Shown here: one piece after another, positions 34,775 to 47,357 of the stretch
Layout of the letters: every line of letters begins with the position of its first letter
Numbering within the stretch: position 1 is the first letter of the stretch
From: Dactylorhiza incarnata
Taxonomy: Eukaryota > Streptophyta > Magnoliopsida > Asparagales > Orchidaceae
DNA length: 64,000 nucleotides
Assembly (NCBI GenBank): GCA_033032865.1
Contig: JAWHQI010000049.1
Coordinates: 7,130,001-7,194,000 of the forward strand
Direction of reading: 5' to 3'
Notes under the pieces: generated by a model
What the model was told of the DNA's origin: nothing
Databases searched by the model: none
Seen by the model: only the letters and a program-made list of their open reading frames with translations
Made by a program: the position numbers and the translations under genes

Positions 34775-35690
34775 GTGGATTCGTCCACTATTTTGTATCT
34801 TGGTAGGATATCCACTAAATTGATACTAAGTATTTTGATAAAGAGTCTCTTAGAACCAATACAATAGGTCTTTTGATAAGGTGATCTACAGAACCAGCAA
34901 ACTGAATCTTTTGATATGGAGATTCACAAAACCAATATGAATCCTTTGATAAGGGGATTCTTAGGACCAGCTTAGTATTTTGATAAGGAGACTCTTAGAA
35001 CCAGCTGAGTCTTTTGATAAAGAGACTCTTAGAAATAAATGAGTCTTTGTAAGAGAGATTCTAAAAACACTTTCTCAGAAATGGTAGATGTAGAAGATGA
35101 TTTTCCGTAATGTGATCCTTCTTCAACAAAGCTCTGAAGGATCTGGTTATTTGTAGCACTGTGTGGATTCTTGAAATTAACATCACATCAGTTGGTTATT
35201 CCTATAGGAATAGAAATATGGATTTAATAAAGAAAAGATTAATCATATCCTGTGAGGAATTAAGATAAGAAGATGATCAACCCATGGAAGAAAAGCCATA
35301 GATCAGAGAGAGAAGATGATCTCGTTCGCTGGGGTTCTTGGAAAAAAATTCCTTCTAGGCCTGTAGCAGAAAACCTTTTTTTAAAATTCAAAGAGAAGAG
35401 GGATAATCTTTGGACTCTCAAAGATGAGGATTCTTTCATCAGAGGAGAGGAGGAAGATGACTTCAGAAAGTTTCAATTTAAATCTATGGGCTGAAAATCT
35501 CTCTTTCTCCATTTAAAATGATTCTATTTATATGAGACCTCTGAATTGGCACCATCCTATTTCTTTACAGTTTCATCAAAATCTAATTTGATATAAAGAA
35601 CACCATCGACTAGATTTCATCTTTAATCACGACAATACTTTTCTATGGTAGTAATTACAAACGTTTGGAGTTGTAACTTATGCATTGAAA
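34775..35690 (-). mobile_element. LTR P (same family as U and G), possibly the 3' LTR of M
   Basis: Same hairpin family as U in the same orientation: GAATC/GATTC (34904-34925), GAATCC/GGATTC (34939-34960), GAGTC/GACTC (about 35007-35028). It begins with GTGGA-TTCG-TCCAC at 34775 where J ends. It lies downstream of M pol and the envelope-like ORF on the same strand, so a role as M 3' LTR is likely but not proven. The right part is displaced by G. Confidence 0.55.
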
Positions 35691-35699
35691 ACTTCTCAA

Positions 35700-37090
35700 T
35701 GTACGTCAAAATGTAGTGAAGTGAAGGTTTTGACATAAGTTAACTCTGACTAAAAATTGAAGCAACTTAATCATCTTGTCGAAGTATAAGTCAAGTCGAA
35801 GCAACATCGGAAGGGACTCGACGCAGAAGGAAGAACCTGTCGAAGCCATCTTAGATGTCGACGCAACTTTGACTTCAATTCGACGCAGAAGATAAAGTTC
35901 AAAGTCCAATTCTTCAACTCGACGGGTACGTCGATAAGTAATTGACGCAACGTCGACATCTGAGTTCAACCAGAGCTAAGAAGAAATTCGAAGCTAATCC
36001 TATAAGAACTCAGAGGTGTGTCGGTATGAAGTATAATGAAGTCAACTCAGCGTCGAATACAGTCTGAAATAGAAGCTTTTTCTACTGTCCTTTTAATACC
36101 TTTTCAAAAGGTCCACAAAGCTGAAGACAGTTCTCCAACGGCTGGTTGATTGACAAGAATGGAATGGAGTATTCCAGGAGACAACAAAGACATTCTTGGA
36201 AGGTATTCAAATCGGATGGATAGGTCGGGATCAAAAGAAGAAAGGGAAATCAATTGTCCAATAGTAATTCCTTTTCAGGACAGCCTAAAAGAAGAAAGAA
36301 ATTCAAACTTCAATCATAGAGAATAAGTATGCTGGGAGGAGAAGAAAAATACAAGGTTTGATGACATATTTTCCATCTGTCGTATAGGGCTTCTTCTTCT
36401 TCCTCCTTCAACCCTAAAACAGAACAGAAGAATATTTCTCTCTGCACAGGAAAACAACATAGCTGTTTCGTCTTCATCATCACACAACAACAAGTTTACA
36501 AGAGTAATTAGTGAATCAGGATCAAGCCAATAACCCTTGCAATCATCACAATCATAAGTAAGGGTTCATCATTTTCAGATCCTGTGATAAACAGAAGCAG
36601 GAGTTCAAAGAAATAGCTTCTGAAGAATTCTGAAAACAAAATTATATTATTCTCTTCTTTCTTTCTTCTTCTATATTCACATACTATAAAAGAGTTTTAT
36701 TAACCCTCTTTCAAAGGATTCAGTGGTTCTAAGAGTCTCCTTATCAAAATACTCAGTGGTTCTAAGAGTCTCCTTATCAAAAGACTCAGTGGTTCTAAGA
36801 GTCTCCTTATCAAAAGACTCTGACACAGTTAGTGCAATCCTACCAGGGAGGTAGAAGAGTGGACTACCCATATTTTTGGGAACCACTTTAAAAATCATGT
36901 GTCTTCTGGATTGATTTTTTGTGTTGTCCCTCTTTACTGTTTTCTGTATTTATATTTCCTGCATTTACTTTATTCTATTTTGGTAGTGTTGATTGCATAC
37001 TTCTTAGTAGTTTTATTGTGTGTGTACATTTAGGGTATAAAATATTTAAAACTCTATTCACCCCCCCCCCCCCCTCCTAGAGAGTACTCA
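35700..37090 (+). mobile_element. LTR G (plus-oriented, solo or truncated)
   Basis: Ends CTAGAGAGTACTCA at 37090 after a C-run. Hairpin array GAGTC-TCCTTATCAAAA-GACTC at 36700-36830, CTACC-AGGGA-GGTAG at about 36838-36855, U3 palindromic block at 35790-36060. It is inverted relative to U and P. The left boundary is approximate and no TSD was found. Confidence 0.6.
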
Positions 37091-38258
37091 GAGACACATT
37101 ATGCACTTTCAGACTTTCCTTTGAAGAAGAACTCATTATAAGGAAGGAATGTAACCCTCAACATGCGTTGAATACTTCTTGACGCGTAGAGTTAACTTCT
37201 CGACGTACATCTAATACTCCTCAACACACAGACTTAGCCTTTGTTGTCGTGCGTCAAATACTTCTAGAGACACAAAAGTATAACATGGTGTTAGAAAACT
37301 CCAATTCATTTATTTATATTATATGACATCCCGAACCTTTACATTAGAAAGAAGAGGAAGTAGAAATAAAATGGGAAAGAGAGTTTCATCAATACTAGGA
37401 ATATTTGAAGGTGTTCTTAACAAGAAAATCATAGATATGAGAGAGTAACTTTTCTTGAAACTTTTCACAGTTTTTGGAAAAACTTCTTGGTTCTTTGCCA
37501 AGATTATCCTTTAATAATATCATCACAGATAAAAGTATATTCCGGTCTTCAGGAGCATTATCATAGACATCTGATAAGTTGTAACCTTCTCTATGATAAG
37601 TACCATGTTCTTGATTCTTAATTCCCCAAAATCAGAATCAATAATTGTTTTGCCTTTCTAGAACTTTAGATTGTCCGTGGCAATTGAGGCATTGATTTCA
37701 TAGAAATTTTAAGAGAAGGTTCTGAAACTATCGAAACATGATGAATACATATTCCTAGACAATGTTCAGGAGTGTATCTGATTAAAATATTTCTATCAAT
37801 TTTGAACCTTTTAGATTTTGGAATAATTATTTTAGCATCCTTAATCAGCCAGGTGTGATAATTTTCATATCCATGAGTAGGTAGTAACATAATCTCCCTA
37901 TACTTTCTTTTGTAAGACTTGATGGGAGAAGTGATACCAGTAACTGCAGTAGAGAGAGCATTCTAAGAAGAAATAACTATTGTACAAGTATCTTTAGTAT
38001 CAGTAATCTCCCCCCTGAGATGGTGTTACAAAGGGCACAATAGCAGTCCCAAAAGCCTGAGAAGTATCAATATATTTTCCATCATCTGGAGGAGTTTCAG
38101 GGAGAGTTGATTTTGTCCACCCAAAGTGAGGTAGAGATACAACCATTTTCAAGATAGTAGACTCAAGATCCACTTCGACAAATGCATCAAGTTTTTATTC
38201 TCTAATAGTTGCATGTTTAGAATTCAAATCTTCAGTAGATGGAGGGAGACCAATATTC
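37091..38258 (-). other. M 3' region, unresolved
   Basis: The region 37130-37310 has CGACGTACATC words like a U3. The region 37666-38200 has minus-strand coding-like stretches (GYENYHTWLIKDAKIIIPK; FGTAIVPFVTPSQGGDY then stop) that I do not recognise. A purine tract on the minus strand lies at 38007-38017. It may be the end of the M third ORF plus the start of its LTR. Confidence 0.35.
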
Positions 38259-39540
38259 TCAAAAATTCAAAATCCTCAGGAGCCTCAAAGTGGTCAAGAG
38301 TTTTAAGATCTTCCAAACCCTTACCATGAGAAGGTGGCATCCATTTTTTATGAGATCATCCACTAAACCAGTGGAAGATTCAATAAGGGAATCAGTAGGA
38401 GAATATTTGAAATCATCATCGGGACTATTACCACTCTCGTTCATCTTTTCAGAATCGGGAGAGGAGAAATCACTAGGGGGTCTGTTAGATGGATAAACAT
38501 TCCCCTTCTTGATTTGACTAGCAAGAGAAATCAAGAACTCTATATTGATGGGAGATGGGGAGGAAAACTGCTAAATAGTATAGATGGAGGAAGAAAGAGA
38601 ATCAATTTGAGATTGAAGAAATGCGCATCTGGTACTAAAATGTTGAGTGAAAGAAGCTAATTTAGCTGGGATCTAAGAGGAAATTGAGATAAATAAAGGT
38701 GCCACCAAATTTCTATTGAATGAACTGGAAGTTGGGATAGATGAAAAAGGACTCCCTGGTTCAAGTAAGTGAATAGAAGAATCCAATGAATGAGAAATAT
38801 TTTGATCAGTTGGAGTTGAATTTTCTAATGTTTCATGAGTAGAAATTATTTGTTTAGATGCCCATGATTGAGAAAAACTTGCAGCTTCCTGAAGAGGAGA
38901 GAAGTTAGCAACTGATGAAGCAGGAAGTTGAACCGGATCGTAAGATGGAGGTGGAGAATGAGGAGTATCATCTTCAGCATTCGGAGAGGCATAATCTAGA
39001 GTCTGATGAGAAGATGAGGCTTTAGACTTAGGAATTTTCCTAATCGATTTAGCAAAGAGCCAATGGAAAACCTCTTCCCTAGAGGTATATGGATGCCAGA
39101 AGATGTGCATACAATTTGAAATTCATGCCTCAAAACCATACTGAGAATTCTCCCGAAACAAATGTCCTTGTGATGCATTTTATGCTTGATCATTCTCAAC
39201 AAACAATTGTCCCAATTTATTTTCTTCTCCAGATTAAGAATGTCCATTATCTGCAATTGAGCTTGGTGGATCGCATCATGGGCAGAGATTTTACACAGCA
39301 TGACCTTCCCAACGAGGTCAGCTAAGAATCCATATTTTTCTGAGACCTCAACCTTTTTCATATTTGATGCATTGCATCCTGAGAACTGCGTCTTCTTCAA
39401 CCCATTCAATTTCTTTATTTGACAACTTTTCATACTAAGTCCCGACCGGTAAGTCAAATTTCTTAGACAGTTCCTGCCCGGAAACCTTAATAAGGGTGCC
39501 ATTTATCTTGTCGGAAATGACATCATCGTTAGAAAGATTA
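38259..39540 (-). pseudogene. Envelope-like ORF of M
   Basis: The segment 38996-39502 contains YGFLADLVGKVMLCKISAH, clearly homologous to VRKVMLCKPGSHD in A. The segment 38673-39110 is a Ser/Pro-rich linker, and 38259-38534 another acidic segment. The position after RNase H on the same strand matches the SIRE-like layout. Frames are broken at about 39000, 38670 and 38540. Function unknown. Confidence 0.65.
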
Positions 39541-40040
39541 AAAGAAGAATGAAAAGTTGTCAACTCTGTTGTAAGTAGTCGACATTAAGATGAGTTCATT
39601 TTTATCATTCCTTGTTCCGAAAATAGATGCAATATATTCTTAAACTTCTGATGAGTGACTGAGAATGATTTAACATCCACATCAAAGCCGCTAATGATCT
39701 TTGAATCCATTGGGAATACCTGCAAAAATGGTTAGAAAACAAAAGAGAGAAGAAAACTGAGGGAAGATGAAAGGTTTGAAATAAGAGTGAAGACAAAGTA
39801 ATATTCAGACTCTTTAATGTTTGTCGAGCTCCAGGGTGTGCGTTGAAAAGAAGTTGACATACAAAGTTCTTAGAATTCGATGCATGGAGGGTTTTAGTAC
39901 CTCTCGATGCATACTTGTGTTGAATTACATGTATGACAGATAAGTCGATGTACGTTGAAGAATTTTGTCGACATACATTGAATTCTTTCTTTATAAGCTG
40001 AATTTTAACATTTCTTAGCTTGCACCATCAAGCATTCCTA
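39541..40040 (-). other. Spacer between M pol and envelope-like ORF
   Basis: No ORF. It contains GTCGACATACATT / GATGTACGTTGA words like the LTR U3 regions. Confidence 0.4.
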
Positions 40041-40059
40041 AAACATGAATGAAATGTAT

Positions 40060-40815
40060 GTGCTTCACTTTATAAGAAACTTTGTGATGAGATCAGCCTT
40101 TTGATCATTAGTAGAAACACATTCTAGGGTAATTTTATCTTTCTCCATATTATTTCTAATGAAATGATGCCTAATTTCAATATGCTTAGTTCTGTCGTGC
40201 AATACTGGATTAAAGGCAGTGGAGATTACACTAGAGCTGTCAAAATAGATGATAAATTTAGTAATATTATATCCATAATCTAATAATTGATTATGCATCC
40301 CCAATAATTGAGAATAACAACTCCTAGCTGAGATATATTCAGCCTCAGTTGTGGATGTGACCACAGTGGTTTGTTTTTTTCTAAACTAGGAGATTAATAT
40401 TTTCCCAAGGAATTGGCATGTCTCTGAGGTGATTTTTCTATCCACTATACAAGCTGAATAATTAGCATCTAAATATCAATTCAAATCAAATCCTAATTTT
40501 GCTGGATACCATATGCCTAAATCAGGTGTTCCCTTAAGATACCTCAAGATCATTTTAACAAACGCCATATGACTTTGGGGGCAACCTAGAATCTAACACA
40601 TATACAAGTGAAAAACATCATGTATGATCTACTAGACGTGAGATATAATAAGGAACCAATGATATCCATGTAGATCTTTTGATCCACAAGCCTGATTCAT
40701 CCATATCTATCATAATATGGGTAGCCATGGGGGTATTCAAAGTGGAGGCAGTTTCCATCCCAAATTTCATTATTAATTATTTGGTATATTTAGATTGAGA
40801 GATAAATATACCTTC
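40060..40815 (-). pseudogene. M reverse transcriptase end and RNase H
   Basis: Minus strand: RNase H with TTEAEYISARSCYSQLLGM, then HDRTKHIEIRHHFIRNN and KADLITKFLIK at the C-terminus (40065-40364). The segment 40380-40815 holds the RT thumb in broken frames. N interrupts it at 40816; the RT continues at 45319. Confidence 0.85.
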
Positions 40816-41797
40816 TGTAAGACCCCCCCTCCCGGAACACAAAACACGGCCGAGGGAAGTCTTATGCCTAGAACAGCCGCCTTGCGGTAGCGTCGGCACA
40901 CGGACTAACCTGTACCACAAGACGCCTATTCTGCCGGCTATTACCAATATCATTTGCCAACCCATCAATAAATTTATCATTTTGAAGAGTCCATAATTCA
41001 CAAAGTAAAAATGTCCACAAGATGTATAAATGACAGGAAGCAAAAGGAGCTCCCAAATATACAATAACAAGGTATAGCGGAAGTCTACAACAAGAACTAC
41101 AATCCCTCGCAACCGTATCAGAAGGTGTTGTTGCAAAAGCTGCAACAAGTCTCCAAGTCCTATCACTCTGATCTGTCCGGTACTGCTCCAGCTGGGTGTG
41201 CTCCTAAAAAAATAGTGGTGTAACAACCGTTAGTCATACAGACTAAGTGGCTTTACATTCTCTCACCCCGGTGACTCTTATGCACCATGTGGAAGGAAGG
41301 AAAGAAAAGTTGCAATATAACAGTAAGTACAATATGCATGTGACAAGGAGGTACTACTAACCTAACAGTTATATATCAACAACTAACAACATGTATATAT
41401 ATACATCAAGCACCTTTCTAGCAAATCTATTATAATAATTCAAGGGGGCTACTATGAAGCCGAGCAGTATATATATATAAATGAGCGTCAAAGTGAGTAT
41501 ACTCACGCGGTTATAAAAGAGTCTAATCAGCTGGGAGAGTAAACCAGAGTAGTTATAAAGTAAACTAGATCAAGTAAAGAAACAGCTAGAGCAGTTATGG
41601 AAGTAACCTCAACTTATGTGTGTACACACAAACACATAAGTTAAGGGATCTGGCAAGAAGTAAACTCATCGTATAAAAGAGCCCATACTAATTTATACGA
41701 TGAGGTCTCTGTTTTATGCAAGTATGCTATGTCATGATGTGCAATGCAATGATGCAACTCACGCACACGACTCTGTACGTACAGACCTTTTGTAGTT

Positions 41798-42108
41798 CCC
41801 TCTGTTCGAGTGTGTCAACTCAGGTACACAGTTGAGGCAAACAGGGCAGTGGACCGGGCTGTCCACTTCTAGGCTTGTGTAACACCACCCAACCTAGACC
41901 TTTGTACGCCCCTAAGAACACACAGGGTATCCACGTACTATCTGGTAAGCACCACCTCTAGCCCTCTATTCGAGTCTCCGCTCAGGTACCCAGTTGAGGC
42001 AACAGTGCAGTGGACCGGGTTGTCCACTTCTAGGCTTGTGTAACACCACCCAACCTAGACCTTTGTACGCCCCTAAGAACACACAGGGTATCCGCGTACT
42101 ATCTGGTA
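41798..42108. repeat. 164-bp tandem duplication in N
   Basis: CCCTCTGTTCGAG at 41798 and CCCTCTATTCGAG at 41962 start two copies, both ending GTACTATCTGGTA. A few substitutions separate them. Confidence 0.9.
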
Positions 42109-43999
42109 CAACAATGCCTCTGAGTGAAACACCAAACTCTTGGCTCGGAGGACTCGACCAGTCCTCCTTATATAACATGGAACCTACCTTTTGCAGGACA
42201 ACCCCAGTCCTCCCGATAGGATCTCGAGTCTACCGCTCACAGGACTAACTCATGCTCTTAAGCAAGCAAGGGCTCCAAACCGAGTCCCTTCCCACATTAA
42301 CTTAGGATGTCGACCCATCCCAATCACTAAACCAAGCCCTCAATGCTACCCGTAGGGAGTTAGCATACTCTAAGCAGTGAGACACGCAAGTCCTGAGATT
42401 TCACTTCCTACGAACTTAACCTAAGGACTACTTGAGCACAATATCATGTCCTCAAAACTAAAGATCAATGACTAAGCTCTATTTTTAGTCAAGGGTTATT
42501 TCTTACTCAACCCTGTTAGATTCAACATATATATTTAAATGTTAATTCATTATACGCCATCAATCATTCATCACATCCGAACACTTGGGTAAAAAGAGTG
42601 GTTTTACAATGTAGTTATTCATCTAACGACACATCACGAACAGTATGATCCCCAGGTGCATATCCTGACATCGTATAAATATATTCCTCTACATTAGTGG
42701 CAACTCGCATGTCTTATAGTCAGCATTAGTTGATTGGTAGGAGTGTATAAAAAGCTGATCATAAACACTGATATTTACAAGTCTCATATCATTGAAGAAT
42801 AAACCATGAAGTAGATGGTTAAGTATTCTATTTCTACGAGTACTGTCAAGTCGTCTCTTACCATCATGAGAACATGTACAAACGACCTCCAATTAGCAAG
42901 TTTTAGGTTCATTACATAATTTGCCCCAATATTTAGGTCAATCACCTCCAATGTTATATTAGAATCAAAATAATAACCTTTACATATAATGTAAATCGGA
43001 GCACTGTTCAAATCACTACTTGCCTAAAGTTTCATGCACATACTTATTGTCCTAGAGCGTCACCAAACAAGTGATTAATCGAGTGGCTATATCAAACCTA
43101 AGACCTCTAAAATTTCTACTATATGTCATGGTTAGCATCTTGAGCGTTTACGCCAAATCTCAGTTCATTCGGAATAATCATGATTACTTTTTACAGCACA
43201 ATAATTTTATAACATAATATTGACAAATCACAGCAAGCCCATATCCGAAAATTATGAAATTTAAGAGGGGTGTCCACATTGTCATCAAATATTTAACTAC
43301 CACTTCCAAACAGCTTCTGATAAACCAAACAGGGTAAATCGCCAAAATACTATGAATCTGTACGCCTACCTCGCCACGCACTAAACAGGTTATTTACCAA
43401 TAACTAATAAAAACTACACGGATCTAAGTGTTGATCGAACAACGTCCGGTCATCTTCTTCCTCCAGCCTGGGGCTGTTATTTGCCCGACCTGGAGTCTAA
43501 TAAAACTCCCACATCAGTCACCTTATTTCCCATCCGACCAACCAACACCTCCGCCCCTTTCTCGTATATGAGGTGCATCGACGGGCGGCGAATCGGTGAC
43601 CGGAGGTGACCGGAATAAATAATCAGAACACAGATTTCAGTCATCCCTCCATGACTTGCTCTCAAATCAACTCAATTGAGTTCGACATCTCGCCTAATTT
43701 GATCTAAGAAACTAGCACCAAGGGAGAGGTGAGGAAGCTCACCGAGTGTCCATGCATGCTACCCAATAGCCGCGTATGCGGCATTTGCGTGTCGTTCCCG
43801 ACCATAATCGGATCTTGAAGTCAGAGGCCGGATTTGGTGAGGACGATGTTCGATCTCTTGAATTCGGAGCGGCTGGATCTTGAATCTTGGAGGTTGTGGT
43901 TGGAGTTCGAGTAGTTGTAAGTGGAACATTCGCTGTAGAAAATGTCACCGGGGCTAGGAGAGAAAGGGGCTGCTCGGTTTGAGAGGTTGGAGGGCATTT

Positions 44000-44441
44000 G
44001 GAGCTCAGGTAGGTGGAGCTGTGGAAGATCTCGTCCAGATCTGGAGTTTGTTGTCGTCAGAGCTTGGAGGAAGAGCTTCGGTTAGATTTGGGAAAGAAGA
44101 GGGGGCGAAGTGCTGCTGCTAGAAAGGTCGCTGGAGGAGATCTAGAGGGAGATAGATGGAGGACTGCCGACCCTAAAGGAGATCGGAGCTTGGTGGTGGA
44201 GGGGTTGCTGCGGAGAGCTGCTCGGCCATGGCTGCTTGGAGAGAGCTTCGGCCATGGCTGCTTGGAGGGCTCGCCAGCACAGCAACTCGTTGGAGAGGGG
44301 AGAGCTGCTCGAAGGAGGAGAAGCGCCGGAGTCGGACTTGCCGGAGGAGGAGGTCGCCGGAGTGGAGCAGCTTGGAGGGGATCTGGATCGGCAAGGGGGA
44401 GATGTTGACGGCGCTGGATCGGGCTGCTGGGAGAAGGTAAG
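44000..44441 (+). other. GC-rich leader-like segment of N with splice-donor-like end
   Basis: A purine/GC-rich stretch unlike the rest of N, open in several frames on both strands, ending GAGAAG|GTAAGC at 44436/44437 before an AT-rich stretch. It reads like a 5' exon-intron boundary within the transcribed part of an LTR. The open frames are a composition effect; I do not call a gene. Confidence 0.4.
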
Positions 44442-45318
44442 CTCTAACCTAAGTTTCACGTTTATATTTATATAATATATTATATAATAATAATAATAAT
44501 ATTAATAATATGATTATTATTATTATTATCATCTTTTCATTCAAACGTGTGTACATCGCTCTAAATTGGTCGGAATCTATCCTGAAAGGGCTCGTTACGA
44601 CCGTCTCGTTGATACGCACCCACCGGAACGATCCAATGTCGATTCCGAGTTCGTTTGCGCAAATTACGCTCTCCCGAGCGTTTACGGCCTAATTTACTTA
44701 TATGTCAAAAACCCTTCAAACGACGCCGGAATCGCAAACAAATAAATCCGTTGAACTCATACTATTGTTACGAGTCTAACAAGACTGATTGGGGTCAAAT
44801 GCGAGGTCGTTTGGTCAATTTCACCATCGTGGATAAATATGCTATTCGCAGACCACATTATAATTTCGCCGATTCTCATCCGAATCGAGCGCGGGCAGTT
44901 TCGTTGAACTCGTATAGGCTTCACGAGTCTAACAAAACTGACTAAGTCCGATTATAAGGTCATTTGCACAATAATCATATTTGAGGCATCGCGTAGCTAG
45001 AGGCGGCTGATTTTGGCCAACTTCATATATACGCTATTTGAACACCATGTCATTTGAGCTAACGTACGCACTATAATTCCTTCAAGGCGGCGCGCTTTCT
45101 TCGAGTTCTATTGCTCAAATTATGCTCTCCGGATGGCTCGGATCCCGATACAGCAAGCATCGGGACAAAGAATAGAAATAGTACTCGCCGCATTCGTCGA
45201 GTGCACTTCACCGGCTCAGGTGCAAGCCTGGCCCTCAGTACACCCCGAGCCCGAGTCAACTCGCTTGACTCAAAAATGTGCACAAGTGTTCTAGCTCGAA
45301 TCGGGATGTTACACCTTC

Positions 45319-45630
45319 ATTGTATTGCTTCACTTGAATATCAAGGAAGTATGATAGTTTACCCATGCTACTCATTTAAAATTTTGTATTGCATGAGGGC
45401 ATGAAATCTCATAGAAAGTTTGTTGTCTGTATACCCAAAAATAATGTCATATACATATATTTGTACTAATAAGAGCTTATCCTTATGTTTTCTAGTAAAT
45501 AGAGTCTTGTCAACTTTTCCTCTTTGAATGAATTTTCAATAAGAAATGTAGAGAGGATCCTTAAAATGCTCTTGGAGGTTGTTTTAGACCATATAAGGTT
45601 GTATTTAGTTTATATACATGAGAGGGAGAG
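45319..45630 (-). pseudogene. M reverse transcriptase, middle part
   Basis: Minus strand: HVYKLNTTLYGLKQPPRAF (about 45555-45620) and QIYVYDIIFG (about 45435-45465), where YVDD has become YVYD. In-frame stops throughout. Bounded by N on the left and L on the right. Confidence 0.8.
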
Positions 45631-47352
45631 TGATGAGTTATTTTTGTATAGTAATTTAGTTCATATTCTAGCATGCTTTTCTATTAATATCACTCATCTA
45701 GTTGTTGATTTCATCATAAAATAGTTGAAAATCCAAATGAATGTAATGTGAGCGGGTTTGGCTAGATAGATCATTATTTGAGCCATTTCATGCATAAGAG
45801 AGACATTTTCTCCCTTTCATTTCATTTAGATATATATATATTTGATTTGTGTGTCTGTGGGAATGTGGTTTCTGGAGTTGTTGAATGTGTTTTGCTGCAG
45901 TTGCTGCCCTCGTGTGGTTTTCCCGGGGCATCTCGGTCTTTTTCCATTGAGGAGGCCACTACATGTGCGTTTTTCTTCACGCACGAGCAGTGGACCCCTT
46001 TGCGCACGACCAGTGGTCATGGGTGACCATTTGCCATATCGACTTGACCACCCCACTACATGTGCATTTTCTTCACGCATGAGCAGTGGCCCCCTATGCA
46101 CATGACCAGTGGTCGTGCATGGCCATTTCACATTGTCGACCTGAGCAACCCCTTGAAAATGCACGAGGATACGCACGAGGACAATTGCACGACCACTAGT
46201 CATGCACGTTCAACCATTTTCCCCCCAAAATGCCAACCTATCCCGCAAGTCCAGTTTCTTCTCGCACGAGCAGATGCATTTCCTTAGTGCACGACCACTG
46301 GTCATGCGCCTACTCGTGCGCAGGACAATTTTTTGCTCCAGCCTATAAATAGTTGTTTCGTCTTTTCTTCCACCTCCCCCGATTTTCCAGCGTTGTTTTC
46401 GTCGTATTCGCTCGAAGCCTTAGGGTTTCATCACTAGGCCTCCTCCAACCTTCCCAAGCATTCAAATGGTGTGAAGTCAATTTCCAAGGATCCATTGGAG
46501 CTCTAAGTCTGGAGCACTTGACGTCGAGGTGACAAACCCTGAGAGAGGACATGACTAGGAGAGGGTGACATCTTCTCCCGTATCATGGACGACAGCCAAG
46601 ACAGAGTTGGAAGAGCCGGTGGACCAAGGCAAGCTCTCCTACGAACCCGAGGAAGAGTCTCTCATCTCCTCCGTATCTCAGAGTGGTAACTTTGTATCTC
46701 CTCTCTCTCTCATTTGGGATGTTTGTGTGTATAATCTAACATATTTTCAAGCATATGCACACCATGACCATTGGGTGTATATGCTCATAGGTATATTTTA
46801 TATTGTGGATGTTTTGGATGAGTTTTCTTATGGTTGGTGATTTGTTATTGTGATTGGTTGTGCTGCTACGACAATAAGTGAAGCGGAGACTTGTGACCCG
46901 CGAAGGTGTGAAGCGGAGGAAGGCGACCCGCGGTGGTGCAAAGCGGAGGAAGGCGACCCACAAAGGTGCGAAGCGGAGTAAGGCGACCAGCAGTGGTGCG
47001 AAGTGGAGGAAGGCGACCCGCGAAGGTGCGAAGCAGAGGAAGACGACTGGCGAAGGTGCGAAGCAGAGGAAGGCGACCCGCGGAGGTGCGAAGCGGAGGA
47101 AGGCGACCCGCGAAAGTGCAATGCGTAGGTTGGCAACCCGCATAGTTAGTTATCTTTCTTTTATTGCAAGTAGTTGTTAGCACAATCAAAACCTCCAATA
47201 TAACACCAACATAAAGAGACTTCTATCTCAAGTCTCGTCTCGAAAGATTACTCCACACCGCCGTGTTCCGCGTGAGATCGATACTAGGGGGTAACTCCTC
47301 ATTTTATTATATTACTTGTACGACCGTGGTGCACTTGCCCGCATGTGCATCA
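45631..47352 (+). mobile_element. Solo LTR L in M RT
   Basis: TGATGAGTT...GTGCATCA, 1722 bp, flanks GAGAG (45626-45630) and GAGGG (47353-47357), a TSD with one change. Removing L and one flank copy rejoins VSNP to PSHVYKL in the M RT, which confirms the borders. TATAAATA at 46344-46351; a palindromic U3 block of GCACGAC / GTCGTGC words at 45960-46330; a 30-bp array at 46880-47149. The 3' end resembles K. Probably Ty3/gypsy. Confidence 0.87.
46880..47149. repeat. 30-bp tandem array (9 units) in L
   Basis: Nine units of GAAGCGGAGGAAGGCGACCC plus a variable 10 bp, ending in a degenerate ninth. K has about one unit at 50727-50765. The 30-bp period keeps frames open on both strands, giving decapeptide-repeat pseudo-ORFs. 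Confidence 0.92.
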
Positions 47353-47357
47353 GAGGG

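Larger units (their letters stand above)
40816..45313 (+). mobile_element. 4.5-kb solo LTR N (gypsy-type) in M RT
   Basis: TGTAAGACCCC...GGATGTTACA, with TGTAA/TTACA termini and exact TSD CCTTC (40811-40815 and 45314-45318). No PBS, PPT or polyprotein inside, so it is a very long solo LTR. TGTAACACCCC...GTTACA ends are typical of plant chromovirus (Tekay/Del) LTRs. Orientation plus is inferred from the GC-rich leader-like segment near the right end. A 164-bp tandem duplication lies at 41798-42108. Confidence 0.88.

Noticed and set aside
37666..37890. dUTPase-like protein
   Set aside because: Only a loose resemblance in a basic IPK segment; no conserved dUTPase motif could be placed.
44013..44475. 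Several 70-130 codon frames on both strands in N
   Set aside because: Purine-rich leader segment of a solo LTR with mutually exclusive frames; no protein family.
46878..47180. 100-codon plus-strand frame of decapeptide repeats (and antisense frames)
   Set aside because: Product of a 30-bp tandem array inside an LTR; open on both strands, no start context or homologue.
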